NCBI RefSeq assembly: GCF_964204865.1
Contig: NC_135258.1
Coordinates: 8,113,001 to 8,177,000 of the forward strand
Source of the DNA: Styela clava
Taxonomy: Eukaryota; Chordata; Ascidiacea; Stolidobranchia; Styelidae
Direction: 5' to 3'
Length of the DNA stretch: 64,000 nucleotides
Positions 25,500 through 37,552 of this stretch are shown here, piece by piece. Under the pieces are notes generated by a model. That model saw only the letters and a list, made by a program, of their open reading frames with translations. It was not told where the DNA came from and did no database searches. The position numbers and the translations under genes are program-made. Positions within the stretch are counted from its first letter, which is position 1. Each line of letters opens with the position of its first letter.

Positions 25500-27688
25500 T
25501 AGGCTTGCACGTAATTTAGGGATTTACGTAATTACGTAATTATTTTGAGTTACGGAAGGGAAGTTACGAATTACGTAAAGTCGTAATTATTGCATTGAAA
25601 CGAGCTTTCTTCAAAGCAGTCAATTTCGTCGATTGCGAAAAATGAAAGCTCAACAAGTAGAAGTTAGAGTTCCGGTATTCGCAGCCGTTTTTCTCTCTTT
25701 TACCTTTCTTGCTACGTAGGTGAAGGAGGGCATGACGCGTTGCCATTCACTAACCTATTATCAACTTCTCTGGCATGGCCAATGTAAATTATTAACGTAG
25801 TTAAGGGGGAAGAACTGAGTAGGGCCGTTTGACGCCAACACACCTGGTTTTAACTTCTCCCGTAACTTAACCGTAGATAAGGGATAGAATTGCGTTGAGA
25901 CCGATTGACGCCAACACACCTGGTTCAACTTCTCTCGCATCTTATCTAGCTTGGCCATGGCCAATGTACATAATAACCGTAGATAGGGGGAAGAATTGTG
26001 TTAAGACCGATGGACGCTAACACGCCCGGTTTCAACTTCTTCGGGTGAAATGACTAATGAACGCAGGAGATCAATCTTTCAAACATGGTCTATCAAACAT
26101 TTGTATCCATTTTACTTTTATTTATTATTTACTTGTTCCAGTTTTCCGTTACTTATGGTATATATGTTCCGTTTCTATTTTATTCTATTTTATAGTCACG
26201 CGTTTAAATAGTGGGAATTCCCCACCAAGTGTGAATTAGCAATGCTTAACCATTCTTTATTGTTAATATCAACACTTGATATATGAACATGGAATATCAT
26301 ACTGTTTTTGGCTGTTTTATTTCAGACTTGGGGTATAAACAGGAAAATATCCATAACCTTTCAACACGACGATCTTGTGAAATTTAACGAAGAGCTTTCG
26401 CGACGAATTGGAACCAAATAAGCGAAAAGAGCGATTGATCACTCGCGCCAATACCTTGATAATTAATGTCGCGCTTATCAAATAGCAATATGACGACAAA
26501 AGAGAGATTGCGTAATGAACCAACGCAACTTCGTCTTCTCGGCATCGGTAAAGCGATTGAGACAGCAGAGAAACAGCGAAACGACGGATTCCTCGCGGAC
26601 CGCAAAAAATTTAACTGCTATCATATAGAATCAAATATGAGCCAGTGTGTTTATTCTGTGCGAGATTCATTTTCTATTACAAAATCTTGATGTTCTGTTA
26701 ACGGTTTTATCGTTATATATCAGTCCGGATGATGTTATATATCAGTCCGCATGATGTTTTTCACAATTCCTCTCAATATTTCGGCCATATATGATTAACT
26801 GTCTTACCAAATGCGCCAACTTATTTTGATTTATCGTCGACTTGAATACCACCGGCACTCGACCGAACTTGTGTCAATCTTGGCCGATAGGATCGCCGAC
26901 TTGAGTTAGCAAATAAATGTCGTGAGTGTAAAATAAATGTCACAAAATGCATTGTTTTGCGATATAACTTTTGTATTTTCGGAGAAGGCATATCATATAA
27001 GTTCGATAATTAAATTATACTCAAATAAATAATATTTGATCTAAATTTATCGCAAATAATGTTATAAACATTCAGTCCGCCAGATGATTAAATGTAAAAT
27101 GAAGCATGGTAATCGGAATATCGTCAATAAGTCGACATCAATAATTATTATTATAAAATGCTTAACAAGGCAGTAATGTCGGATAATGCAGAAGACGCTG
27201 CAAAAACAAGTCTTCGTCGCGAGGAAATCGCAAGTATAATCAAACGAGTGAATACGCTCGTCGTTGGTTAATAAATTAGAAACCCGTAATTTTTATTCAG
27301 TATTAAGGTGGTTTTAAAAAACTATCGTTTCCATAAATATCCGTATACCAGTGTCGGTAATGATAAAATAAAATTGATCGCATAAAAATGGGACGGTTAA
27401 TTTGCGAAGGTGATAAAGGAAAACCAAAGCTAACACAAAAGATAAAAATCAGAATAAAATTTATTTGAATTCACTCCTTGATATTAGTCTTTAACATCTG
27501 TCGACGGCGTGTAGTACTGCCAAGAATATGAAAACCCAACTTCAATGTCCCATTCGGAAAAGAAGTGGATTCAATTGGTTGTTATGATAGGTTTAAATGC
27601 GTGGAAAAATATCGCAATTACGGGGTCATTACGTAATTGATTTTGCCATAATTACGGAATTGATTTTTGTCAATTACGTGCAAGCCTA
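25500..27688. mobile_element. hAT-like DNA transposon, non-autonomous, 2.19 kb
   Basis: The ends are 'taggcttgcacgtaatt' and its inverted match 'aattacgtgcaagccta'. A perfect 8-base target duplication 'atagaatg' flanks them (25492-25499 and 27689-27696). An 8-base duplication with short ends is the hAT signature. The interior has no transposase I can recognise, only frames of about 70 codons near 26317-26690 and a minisatellite at 25770-26045. Related sequence lies in intron 2 of gene D (about 39720-40955) and in the last receptor intron (63213-63545). Confidence 0.85.
25770..26045 (+). repeat. Three-unit minisatellite inside the hAT-like element
   Basis: Three imperfect units of about 80-110 bases share 'gg(c/t)cgatgg..cgc(c/t)aacac', 'c(c/a)ggtttcaacttct' and 'cgtagataggggga(a)gaa' type text. 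They begin near 25770, 25865 and 25955. Subterminal repeats in hAT elements often bind transposase; that role here is inference. Confidence 0.6.
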
Positions 27689-27842
27689 ATAGAATGTCTA
27701 ATAGCAATAACGTTCAATATTGCTACCATTTAACAATAGAAAACAGAATAAAACTAAACAAATGGTATACCCTAACTATAAAGAACGCAAAACTGAGTAA
27801 CGACTATGACTACAACCAACAAACTTGCGATAAACAAAACTC

Positions 27843-27953
27843 GGTGCTTCTGAGGTATGCGCACCAAGATGTCGCATAACCTGAACCCCAATCTGATACA
27901 CAACCTGAGTTCAGGTTGTGCGCCATCTTGGTGTGCATACTTCAGGAGGTCCC
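27843..27953. repeat. Short palindromic MITE, 'caagatggcg' family
   Basis: The ends 'ggtgcttctgaggtatgcg' and, inverted, 'gtgcatacttcaggaggtcc' form a hairpin. Flanks 'caaaactc' and 'caaaattt' look like a worn 8-base target duplication. Same family as the copies in the receptor introns at 54-60 kb. Confidence 0.7.
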
Positions 27954-29841
27954 AAAATTTTTTTCAGGCACATTTTGTCATGTTGATGAAAAATAGTCAG
28001 CATGACCAATTGGGAATCAAATTTTATGAAAAATACCAAAACCTGATGATCTCATTAGCCTGTTTGAAGTTTTGTAAAGAGACAGTTGGTTAAAACTGTC
28101 GTTTTACCACATCGATGACATACCAATATAATGAATCGTGTGTCGCGACTTGCGTTGTTAGAGTATTTTGTGTGTGTGTGTTGGGGGGACCAAAGCAGCA
28201 GAGTGTTTTGGGGAGTATGCGAGACTAACTGCTACTTTGTAGTTCATTCTTTTTTCGCATACAATAGCATTTGGGAAACAAAATTTTACGAACTTAAATT
28301 TATGACCACAGAAATCCGAAAAGCAATGGTACAACATGACAGCGCGGTTAAAAGCCGATCAAAATATATAATTCTCTTGGAGTGGAATTTCATTCTTCTG
28401 AACCCATAAAAAATTGCCGAGGCAATATAAAGGTGTTTCGATAATTCATATGCATGCGAATCACCGGTGTCCCTGCATGAATTTCATAAGATCGAGTACT
28501 AAAAATCTCAGGCATGATGATATATCAACCAATAATTATAAGTCTTGCTGAACGATACGAAAACTAGTTTCCCATCGATGCAGCTATGAATTACATGTCT
28601 ATGACCCATTTATTTTCAATAAAATAAAAATAGAATTTTTGACCCATTCAATAAAAAATGTTCACCATCCCTGCAATATATTATAGTATTATTACTTATT
28701 TACGATATAGTATTTCACTTATTGCTGGTTTTATTATCATTTGTTATAAGTGGAGCGTTAGCATGTTTATGCATTATTTCGTTACCTAGCGGATCACCAC
28801 GGCGTAATCGGCTCAAAGTTCCCATAAACCTGCAAAGCCGTGATAAGAGAGTTATCAAGTCCAAAAAATGTACCTATAAATATTCCTAAGCGGCACAAGT
28901 AACCTCATCTTCTCACGCTCAAATCTTTTGCAAAAATGACTATCAATATGAAAACGCAACTAGGGAATCCCCAACGTTGGAGACAAAAATAAAACAATGC
29001 ACCTCAAACAAGTTAGAAATCACCACACACGATAGTTGCCTTGGCAACCATATAATTTTTTCTTCGCAATTATCTAATTCTAGAATGCTAGCCCCAACAC
29101 TTTATATTGAACTTGTGCAGTCAACCAACCAACAAAGATATACCCATCTGAATTCTTTCTCTTCATTGCAGAAAAATAAAAATTGCAATAGGTAATGGCT
29201 TATGATTGCACAATACATAATATTCAGCAATAGCAGGCAATATTTGAAAAATGATTTCTACACTTTACAAAACACTGGTATAAAAATGTCATACAGAGAA
29301 CAAAGAATAAAGTGAAAGTCTCAGAAAATAAAAAGGCAAGAAATAGAACTACATGTTCACTTAAAGGGTGAGGATATTTCTCTTAGACATTAGATCCCTA
29401 CTAAATTTTTCGAATCTGAGGAATAAGGGGAAATTATTTTATTAAACAAGGGACTACAGACCACAAGTCGAAGCAGGCAAGTATCACAAAATGGCTCTCC
29501 AGAAGATTGTAAAATACATCAACTCCTGTCACAAACAGAAACGAAATGGACTTGTTTCTTTAAACTAGTTGGGAAATACAGATACAGACAAAACAACAGC
29601 ACAACTCATGGAGATGATGATTCAATCTAAACTCCGTTGTAATCTAGCATGGCTTGAATCTTCAAACCCCATAATTGATCTACTACATGCGATAGAATTG
29701 CTCAAAAGCCCCAGATTAATTGCAATTGTCACTCGCCATGATTTTTCTCACAAAATCGTAAAGATCATCCGAAATGCTGGACATTTTAGATAGTAAGTAT
29801 TGATATGAAGAAGCTGTTTTAGATTCAGCAGTTTAATTTAT
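27954..29841. other. 3' flank of dioxygenase C, duplicated with that of D
   Basis: No gene is supported; frames at 28131-28409 and 29569-29793 lack motifs and paralogue conservation. From about 28580 the sequence aligns with 35756 onward: 'gattacatgtctgtg'-like text, then 'cgccgtgata', then 'caatgcacctcaaacaag', then 'tctagaatgctag'. This marks the segmental duplication that produced C and D. Confidence 0.6.
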
Positions 29842-29842
29842 T
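29837..29842 (-). terminator. AATAAA polyadenylation signal overlapping the stop of gene C
   Basis: The minus strand reads AATAAA here and the stop codon of gene C (29844-29842) overlaps its first bases. The homologous signal in gene D (37491-37496) lies 57 bases past that gene's stop, so position is conserved and the C frame has grown into it. Confidence 0.6.
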
Positions 29843-32800
29843 TAGCAATCACAGGAGAATTCAGTTGCGTGCATTTTGTTTAGTTCTGCAAATGATAAAA
29901 GATTCTTAATTGATGTAACTGTTTTTAAACCTATTATTATATTAACATGTTCAAATGCTGTAACAGGTTCTTCATATTCAGGTTCAATTCTTTCATGATG
30001 ATCCAGACATGAAGCTCCATATTCAATTCCCGATAAAACAACTTCATGATCTGGATGAACAAAATACGCAAGAGATTTTCTGTCGACATTCCTGGCTGAT
30101 TGAATGTCCGGAATCATCACTCTGTGTTTCTAAAATTTACACAAAAAAAGGATGCAAAAAGGCCTCAATCTGCTATCAATACAAATTTATATTCAATCGA
30201 CTTCCAATAAACTAAACAAATTCGAATCTTTTTCAATACATATAGAGATTAAGGCCTTAGAATAATTAATCAGAAATCCTAGCCATATGTTCAACAAAAT
30301 CACTCCATTTAAATAAGGAGTTTATAATGTGTTAATGAATAAGTAATATAGTAATATTAAAATACTGAAGAATATTAGTAATACTACAGTGAATACAAGG
30401 AATAATTTTCTCCCCAAAGCGACATAACCAGTATTGGACAAGTTGCTCTAAAGCAGGGGCCGGCTTGAATCATAATTTTTTCCCACAAATCAGAAATCGC
30501 AATTTGAAATTTTAAGAAGCGCGCGAAGACTGTTCTTGATACGTTTTCGATGTTTATTCCGAATGGGAAACATTCTCTGAAAGGGACACTGAATGAGGCC
30601 AATATTAAAACATTTTATAAATGGGCATCACTAATCCGAGTTCCAGCTTGTATATAGTTATGCCCATTTTCGAAAACAATTATTTCCATGCATATGTACT
30701 TCCAAACATCGATGTGATTTTTTTCGCATGGTTTGTCAAATTTGGATCAAGTTCTCCTTCAAATAGATACTCTTTATAAAAACCAAGCAGTGATCTCTCG
30801 AATAGAATATAGATTTTATTTATTTATATCAGAAAATTACATTTGAATATTTTCTGCGCCATTGAACCCTTCGCACTTAGCATCAACTTTTTCTGCGTTC
30901 TGTTGCCATTTGTATAATTATAATTAAACTATAGGCCCATTAAACGAATAATTGTAAATTATAAACTTTTCAGGTTTGATATAATTTAGTCTACACGTGT
31001 CTCACAATAAATTCTGATACGTAAAGAATCGTCAAAACAGCCGTTTTGTTACTATAATTCGTTGAAGCGTCGTGGGTCAGATAAGTGTACTCCGTGGGGC
31101 TTAAGTTGCCGACCCCTGCTCTAAAGTATGGTAATACAAATTGCAATGAAAAATCAATAACAAAAAAGTATTTGCAGTGACAACAAACGTGACAATTACA
31201 GTTTTATCAAAATTCTGTTTTTCAATTATATAAACGAGAATATATTCTTTACATACTCATCGAAAAAAGCAACACTTAATAATTATGCTATATTTTATTA
31301 GGATATGTTTAATTTAAAGAAGAATCTGTGAATAGGAACATAACTCACAGTTGATTTGAGCCTTCCGTCTGTCCAGAATTGCAAAATATCTCCGATATTA
31401 ACAAGAACTGTGTCCGGAATCAGTACAGCTTCCATAAACTTTCCATCATAACTTTCAACCTGCAATAACCCATATTATATAATGTTTTCAATCATTCAGC
31501 ACAGGCTGTCCGAATAATGATTGGCTTGATTCTGCATTTGCACCTGCTTGAACCGTTCCTTACACCTTGAGGAAGATGTTAATCATAGACGACTATGTGG
31601 AGCTCAAGTTGCTGACTTTCAAACACGTCTGAATAACTATCAACTGATAGAAACCAAAAAAAATTACATATCACATTTGACGACAAAGTTTATAGAACAA
31701 CAAAATGTAGTTAAGTGAATGAGACATGCTATTGTAGAAAAATCGTGTACCAGAAAAACAAATACTCAATTATTGTTGTTATTTAGCAAATTCCACTTCT
31801 CGATACAAATATGATGAAAAAATAAAATTTATGAATCTTGGAAAATATTTATATAGCAAGTATATGAAATTTTTAATAAAGATTGATGGATTTCTGGTAA
31901 TATATTAGTATATAATGTAAAGTTATATCAACAATCAATATTTAGACCACTATATTTATTATTTGCACCTGTAAACCTCCTACGTTATCTTGAAATATTA
32001 GTGTGAATGATCCATAATCACAATGTTCACCGAGTCGTAATTGTCCAGGCTTCAGTGCAACATTATTAGGAATAGGAGGATAATGAAGAGATCTTAATGT
32101 CGTGAAATTAGCTTTTCCATTCATCCTGGAATGACATTTCATCAGATAGTCAGAGTCCTAAAAACCATGAAGCAATTATATCCACACTGCAGACAGGAAG
32201 ACTTTCATTTACACAGGCATTGATTCAGCTGAAGCCATAATATCCATAACAAACCGTTCAAACGCTTAAATCCTTAATAACACGTATGATATTTGTTATC
32301 AGTGACTAGTCTCAATATTTTTTATCAACTCTTTAAAAATGTTAATTCAACAAAAATTTGCCAAGTGAACCCACAATGCTATTTCAACCTTACACTCATT
32401 TTAGTATTCATTGTCACAACCTAGATGGATTGGCAACTTGGCAATACAATTTCTCAAAGAAAGATTGAAAAACAACCAGCATACTTTTATTTTCATTCCT
32501 TTAGTTAAAACTTCAATAATTCTTCGAGATAATTTCCGACATAGCTCACAAAATTTCTTCATTTTATAAGAAAACATTGGTACGTGCTCATCAGGCCATT
32601 TCCCATTGTTGGTATAATTTACATTAAACGCTTCTTTATAATCCCCTGGTCTCTTTGGATTGGTTCTGCATATCCAAGTTCGAGAAAATAAATAATTATC
32701 AACACAGATTTTGAGTGGTATTTAATTTTGATATAAGTTTGGCAAAACGTCCCTTTATGTATTTTAAGGATGCATAAACAATTTGTATTTGTTGCTGCTT

Positions 32801-33429
32801 TTGCAATAGTTCAAAACTTAGAAGCGGATAGCACATATTTGTAACAAAAACAAAATCATATAACATTTATGCTGACTTATCTAATATCCTTTTTGTCAAA
32901 TTTAAAGCTCCACCAACCTTTCCACATTGATACCAATATATCCAAAACTGTTTTCATCTCTTGCGTATATTTCTTTAGTTGGTGTATCGAGTTCATAGAA
33001 TTTATCCATAGTAGAATCAATCTCATCAACATGTTCCCTGTCAAGTATAATCATATGATATGAAAACTCTGCAATTTGGTAGTTCTACAAGTAAATCCAA
33101 ATATTTCATGAACTATAAATACCAATTAAAATAACTCACTTAAATCGTCCCAAACATTAATGTAAGAATGCTGGAAAGTAGGCTATGTAGGTTTATATCT
33201 CTCAATGAAACAATAGTATAAGTAAAGATCATATGGGTTGTATTGAGAATAAGAAAACAAATACGGAAATGTCATGTTACCTTGTTATTCCAGTATTCTT
33301 TAAATACACAAATCCAATATTCGCAAATGCCTGGTAAATTGCCTGGCCTGTTGTTGTGCAGTTTTCATCACTAATCTCTTCAACATTGAGTCCGCAATTC
33401 CAAAAATCAACTATTGGAATTTCATCCAT
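29842..33429 (-). CDS. 2-oxoglutarate/Fe(II) dioxygenase, isopenicillin N synthase-like, gene C (altered C-terminus)
   Basis: Six exons, 33429-33281, 33037-32918, 32665-32485, 32157-31969, 31459-31349 and 30129-29842, encode 345 residues. The first five exons equal those of B and D in length. The iron site His-x-Asp ('GEHCDYGSFTLIFQD'), the distal His ('KHRVMIPD') and Arg-x-Ser ('RKSLAYFVHP') are present. After 'PVTAFEHVN' a 5-base gain in an ATA run shifts the frame. The short tail of B and D ('RFQ(S/N)SYIN') is replaced by about 32 residues starting 'IIIGLKTVTSIKN' and ending 'EFSCDC'. The catalytic core is untouched, so activity is plausible. The substitution Pro to Leu in 'EAVLIPDT' (exon 5) is private to C. 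Intron 5 carries a hAT MITE. Confidence 0.88.
30454..31118. mobile_element. hAT MITE in intron 5 of dioxygenase C
   Basis: The 665-base element has ends 'caggggccggc' and inverted 'caggggtcggc'. A perfect 8-base target duplication 'ctctaaag' lies at 30446-30453 and 31119-31126. These are standard hAT characters. Genes B and D lack it at the equivalent place, so it arrived after the duplication or was lost from them. No transposase. Confidence 0.88.
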
Positions 33430-34149
33430 AGCTGCACAGGTAAAAAAGATTTAGCAAAGCATGGCAACGAGGCTAGCTAAAATATGAATAAACAAATAGA
33501 TGATGTTAGAATGTTGTTAGAAGTGGGTGAAATCAAAATCGCTCTATGTGTTGTCTGAACTCTAAACATCTGAGCATTTTTGTCCTGCATTAGTATTTAT
33601 TACCTATATGTATCGTTACATACGATAGGTCATGTAGGTAGCCCAGTTTTACCCAGGTATGCTGTTTGCTTGTTGAATAAACTTTAATTCAGGTGCGGAA
33701 AGCTAAGATTACGTCAATATGCCACTTGCACTCACAAAAAGTTTTCTAACCTTTTAGCAGTATAGATTGAATGCCATATTTTTGGCAGTGTATCAATCAA
33801 CGCTGCTCTATTATGTCTAGCGATATGAATCCTTAAATAATGCCAAATATAACTGTAAAGCAAAATTTTTGCAATTTAAAAAATATCTGTCTGGCGCAAA
33901 ATAAAATTCTCGACAGACTTGTTCAGTTGAAATCAACCCACTACATTTTCAACTAAGCAGGTATGTCCTATGCTAAATAGAATGTATCGATGCGCAGGAG
34001 ACCGACTTTTATTTGATAATAAAATGAAAATTGGGCAGTATTTTTACATCACATTTGTTTGGCGTCATTTATGCAGTTACAGAATTTATTCTCAGCTTAC
34101 ATTTGCGTTTGGCGCTGTTTACGACGTACCTTCATATACAGGTTCTACA
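33430..34149. other. Upstream flank of dioxygenase C
   Basis: The part just above the start aligns with the flanks of B (about 23900-24160) and D (about 41760-42060), including 'gtttgcttgttgaa(t/a)' and 'gattacgtcaatatgc', so a duplicated promoter is likely in this area. No core promoter motif is certain. Beyond about 33760 I see nothing clear. Confidence 0.45.
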
Positions 34150-35601
34150 AATGTCAAACGTTCTCTATTAATACAAATCTTTACTCAGTTGACTTTCAAG
34201 AAATCAGGATTCAACTAGTTTAAACCTATTCTAATAGGCTAGTCAGGTAAATTATTAACAGAAATCCTAGACAGTTGTTCAACAAAATCACACAATCTAA
34301 ACATGTTAGGTAGTTTATAATGTGTACACTGTACTTGAATAAGTTTTATAATAGTAATAAAAAAAGTAGAGAATATTCGTAATACAATAGAGAGGGTATA
34401 AAGAAACATTTCTCCTCCAAAACGGCAATATTCCTCCCCGTTAGAACAAAGTTGCTCAAATGCAGTAATGCAGGGGTTCGCAATTACTTTTTGTCGCGAC
34501 CAAAAAAAAAATATTTCTAATTTCTCGCGACCCAAGCATTTGGTAAGCACGTGATTAGTTATCGATTTTAGGACTCTTATTGACATTAGCAATTTTCTTG
34601 CTCAAAATTATATGAAACTTAGCACAACAAATTTCATTACCTGTCTCATCGAGCAACTCCACACAGATACTGCTTATCTCACATTGCTACGAAACAATAC
34701 AATTGACAACATTGAGAACCGGCAGACACAGAGAATGATTGGGTTGAACCATGAATTTGCATCTGTCTCACCATTAATTACACCACAAGAAAGGTGGGTA
34801 ATCATACATGACTATGAAGAGCCCAAACTTCCGACATTTAAATAAAACTAGCGGAACAAAAACTCAATTGCTGAACTCATTTAACATATCCCACTTTCAA
34901 ACGACTACCAACTAAAAAAAAACAAGATAAATTTATATATCACGATTCACGACAAAGTTTATAGAGCAAGAACATGTAGTTAAGTGAATGAGACATGACA
35001 TTGTAGAAAACTCACGTACCAGTAAAACAAGTCAATTAATGCAGTTATTTACCAAATTACAAATAAGTTCATATATATATCTTATTGGATTCAAATATCA
35101 CAAAAGGAAATTTATATATTCTGGCAACTACATACATAGCAAGTATATGAAATTGTTTAATGAATCAAGAATGAAAGAAGTTGTTAAAAGTTCACTACGC
35201 TCAATTACCTACTTAATTTTTGCTGTTTTATGTGAAATTGCGTTTGAAGTATTGCCCGATTCAAAATCGCGTTTTGTGTGCTTGTTTTATTTTTTTGGTG
35301 GGTGGGCACGTGCTTGTACGCCTTTTAACTTTATTTTAAGTTATGCCCGCCTTGTGTTCATGCCCGCCATATCAACAATCAATATACTTCTTCCACCATT
35401 TGAACCACTATATCTAGTATTGGCACCTGTAGACCTCCCACCTTATCTTGCAATAGAAGTGTAAATAATCCAGAGTCACAATGTTCACCGAGTCGTATTT
35501 GCTCAGGCCTCAGTGCGACAGCATCAGGAATAGGAGGATAATGAAGAGATCTTAATGTCGTGAAATTATCTTTTTCTTTTCCATTCATGACATTTCATCA
35601 G
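34150..35601 (-). pseudogene. Broken fifth dioxygenase copy (exon 4 and neighbouring introns only)
   Basis: The exon 4 homologue lies at about 35433-35601 and still reads 'QIRLGEHCDSG' with the iron-binding His-x-Asp. Its 5' end has lost the first codons and ends at a junction with the unrelated repeat at 35602. Eight bases are missing after 'aaatgtca' and six are gained in 'ggaaaagaaaaag', so the frame is broken. Upstream on the plus strand, 34718-35370 matches intron 4 of gene D ('agaatgattgggttgaacca') and 34150-34470 matches intron 5 of gene C. Exons 1-3, 5 and 6 are absent; 34560-34715 replaces exon 5 with unrelated sequence. A hAT-like end 'caggggttcgcaatt' sits at about 34471. Confidence 0.8.
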
Positions 35602-36549
35602 ATTGGTAGTTGCAATGACCGATTTACCTAACTACTTCCTCCAACACCTAAATTTCAGATTTAAAATTCTAAGTTTCATAAAACGTTCTCTCCGAAGTAA
35701 CATTCTTTGTATCATTCTTGAAAGATTACAATATGTTTCAAAATGTTTTCTCATCGACGCAGACACTGATTACATGTCTGTGCCCCACCGACTTCTTGGC
35801 CTCAATAAAAATGCAATTTGATTCATCCAATAAAAAGATTCGGCATCCCTGAGATATACTATAGTATATATTATTATTTATCCACGGTATATTAGTTCAC
35901 TTATTGTTGTACTAAACAAAGGCCGGTTTTATTATAAATTTTTATCATTGAGGTGTCGGCATGTCTGTGCATATAATTTCAGTGTTTTATTCTACAATAA
36001 TGCAGCTATTTTCCCGCCACCAAATGACATATGAGAAACCTTCATCCTTTCATATCCTCTTAATTTCACATTTCTATTAACTCTCGTAAAATATTTGGTG
36101 GATAGGACCCAAAAAATGGGATGCCGAGTCGCGCAATTAAGACAAGTTTTCGAAAGTAATATTTGGGGACAAGAAACATTACACGGATCATGGGCCGGGT
36201 AGAGAATGGAAATATGTGTGGACTTGGACCGTTCACCAAGGCGTAACCGACTGGAGTTCACTTGAACCTGCAACGCCGTGATATGGAAGTTGGCATGTCC
36301 GAAATTATCTTTCTAACTGGCACAAGTAACCCCAACTTAACATCGCCGATCGTCACGCTCAAATAATTTGCGGAAATGACTACCAATATAAAAAAACTCA
36401 ATTTGAGACTAGATTTTCTCCGTCCATATTTAGTTACACCGAAATCTCCAACGTTACAGATAAAAAGCAACAATGCACCTCAAACAAGAGGAAAAGCACC
36501 ACGCCCGATAGTTGACCTTACAACCAAATAATTATACACAGTTATCTAA

Positions 36550-36870
36550 TTCTAGAATGCTAGCGCCATCACTTTATGTTAAATTAAGTGCAGTACAAAT
36601 GCACTCAACCAACCAACAAAGATATATATTCATCTGGATTATTTCTCTTTATTGCAGAAAAATAAAAATTTCAACAGGTAAATAATGACTTATGATTTTA
36701 CTGTTGTGTGTATGATTTTATTCTAGAATGCTAGCCCCAATACTTTATATTGAACTTGTGCTGTGCTAATGCAGTCAACCAACCGACAAAGATATACTCA
36801 TCTAGATTTTTTCTCTTTATTGCGGAAAATAAAAGTTGCAATAGGTGATGTCTTATGATTGATTGTCTTA
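36550..36870 (+). repeat. Tandem duplication of about 170 bases
   Basis: Two units both start 'ttctagaatgctagc(g/c)cc', continue 'actttat(g/a)tt', 'caaccaacc(a/g)acaaagata', and end near 'tcttatgatt'. Their starts are about 36550 and 36721. The corresponding C flank (about 29075-29220) has one unit, so this arose after C and D separated. Confidence 0.75.
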
Positions 36871-37490
36871 TGATTCAGCAGTAGCAGGCAATATTAGATG
36901 AACAATTTCTACACTCCAGAAAACACTGATTTAAAAAATGCCAAACACAGAACAAAGAAAAAATTGAAAATCTCGGCAAATGACAAAGAAGGCAAGAAAT
37001 AGATTTACAAATTCACTCAAAAGCTTAAAAATACCTCAATTGGTCATTAAATTAGACTAAATTTGTCAGATCTGAAGAATAAGGTAAATTAAATTAAACA
37101 AGGACCAAATTAAACAAGGACCAACAGATCACAACTAGAAGCAAGTATCACATAATGGCTCTCCAGAAGATTGTAAAATGAGTCAACTTCTGTCACACAC
37201 AAAACGGATGGACTTGTTACTTCAAACTAGTTGGAAAATACAGATACAGACAAAAACATAACACAACTCATGGATTCAATATAACTCCGATGTAATCTAT
37301 GCATGTCTTGAATCTTTGAACCCCGTAATTGATTGACTACCTGTGATAAATTTGATCAAAAGCCCTAGATTAATTACAATTGTCACTTGCCATGACTTTT
37401 CTCACAAAATTGTAAAGATGATCCGAATTGGTAGACATGTTACATAGTAAATATTGAAATTAAGAAGCTATTTTAGAGGCAGCAGTTTGA

Positions 37491-37496
37491 TTTATT
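37491..37496 (-). terminator. AATAAA polyadenylation signal of dioxygenase D
   Basis: The minus strand reads AATAAA 57 bases past the stop of gene D, a usual spacing. The same signal is conserved in gene C, where it overlaps the shifted stop. Confidence 0.65.
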
Positions 37497-37552
37497 CAGC
37501 AATCACAGGGGTTGCGCACATTTTGTTTAGTTCGGCAAGTGATAAAATATTC

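Larger units (their letters stand above)
35602..37552. other. 3' flank of dioxygenase D, segmental duplicate of the C flank
   Basis: It begins with 170 bases from the family of the tandem repeat at 24168-25358, fused directly to the broken exon 4. From 35756 it follows the flank of gene C in order. No gene is supported; the minus frames at 35992-36273 and 36258-36473 are not conserved in the C flank. Confidence 0.55.

Noticed and set aside
34988-35464. 158-codon plus-strand frame
   Set aside because: It runs antisense to the broken exon 4 and across an intron relic; its 3' part is the complement of the oxygenase exon. Composition is not protein-like before that.
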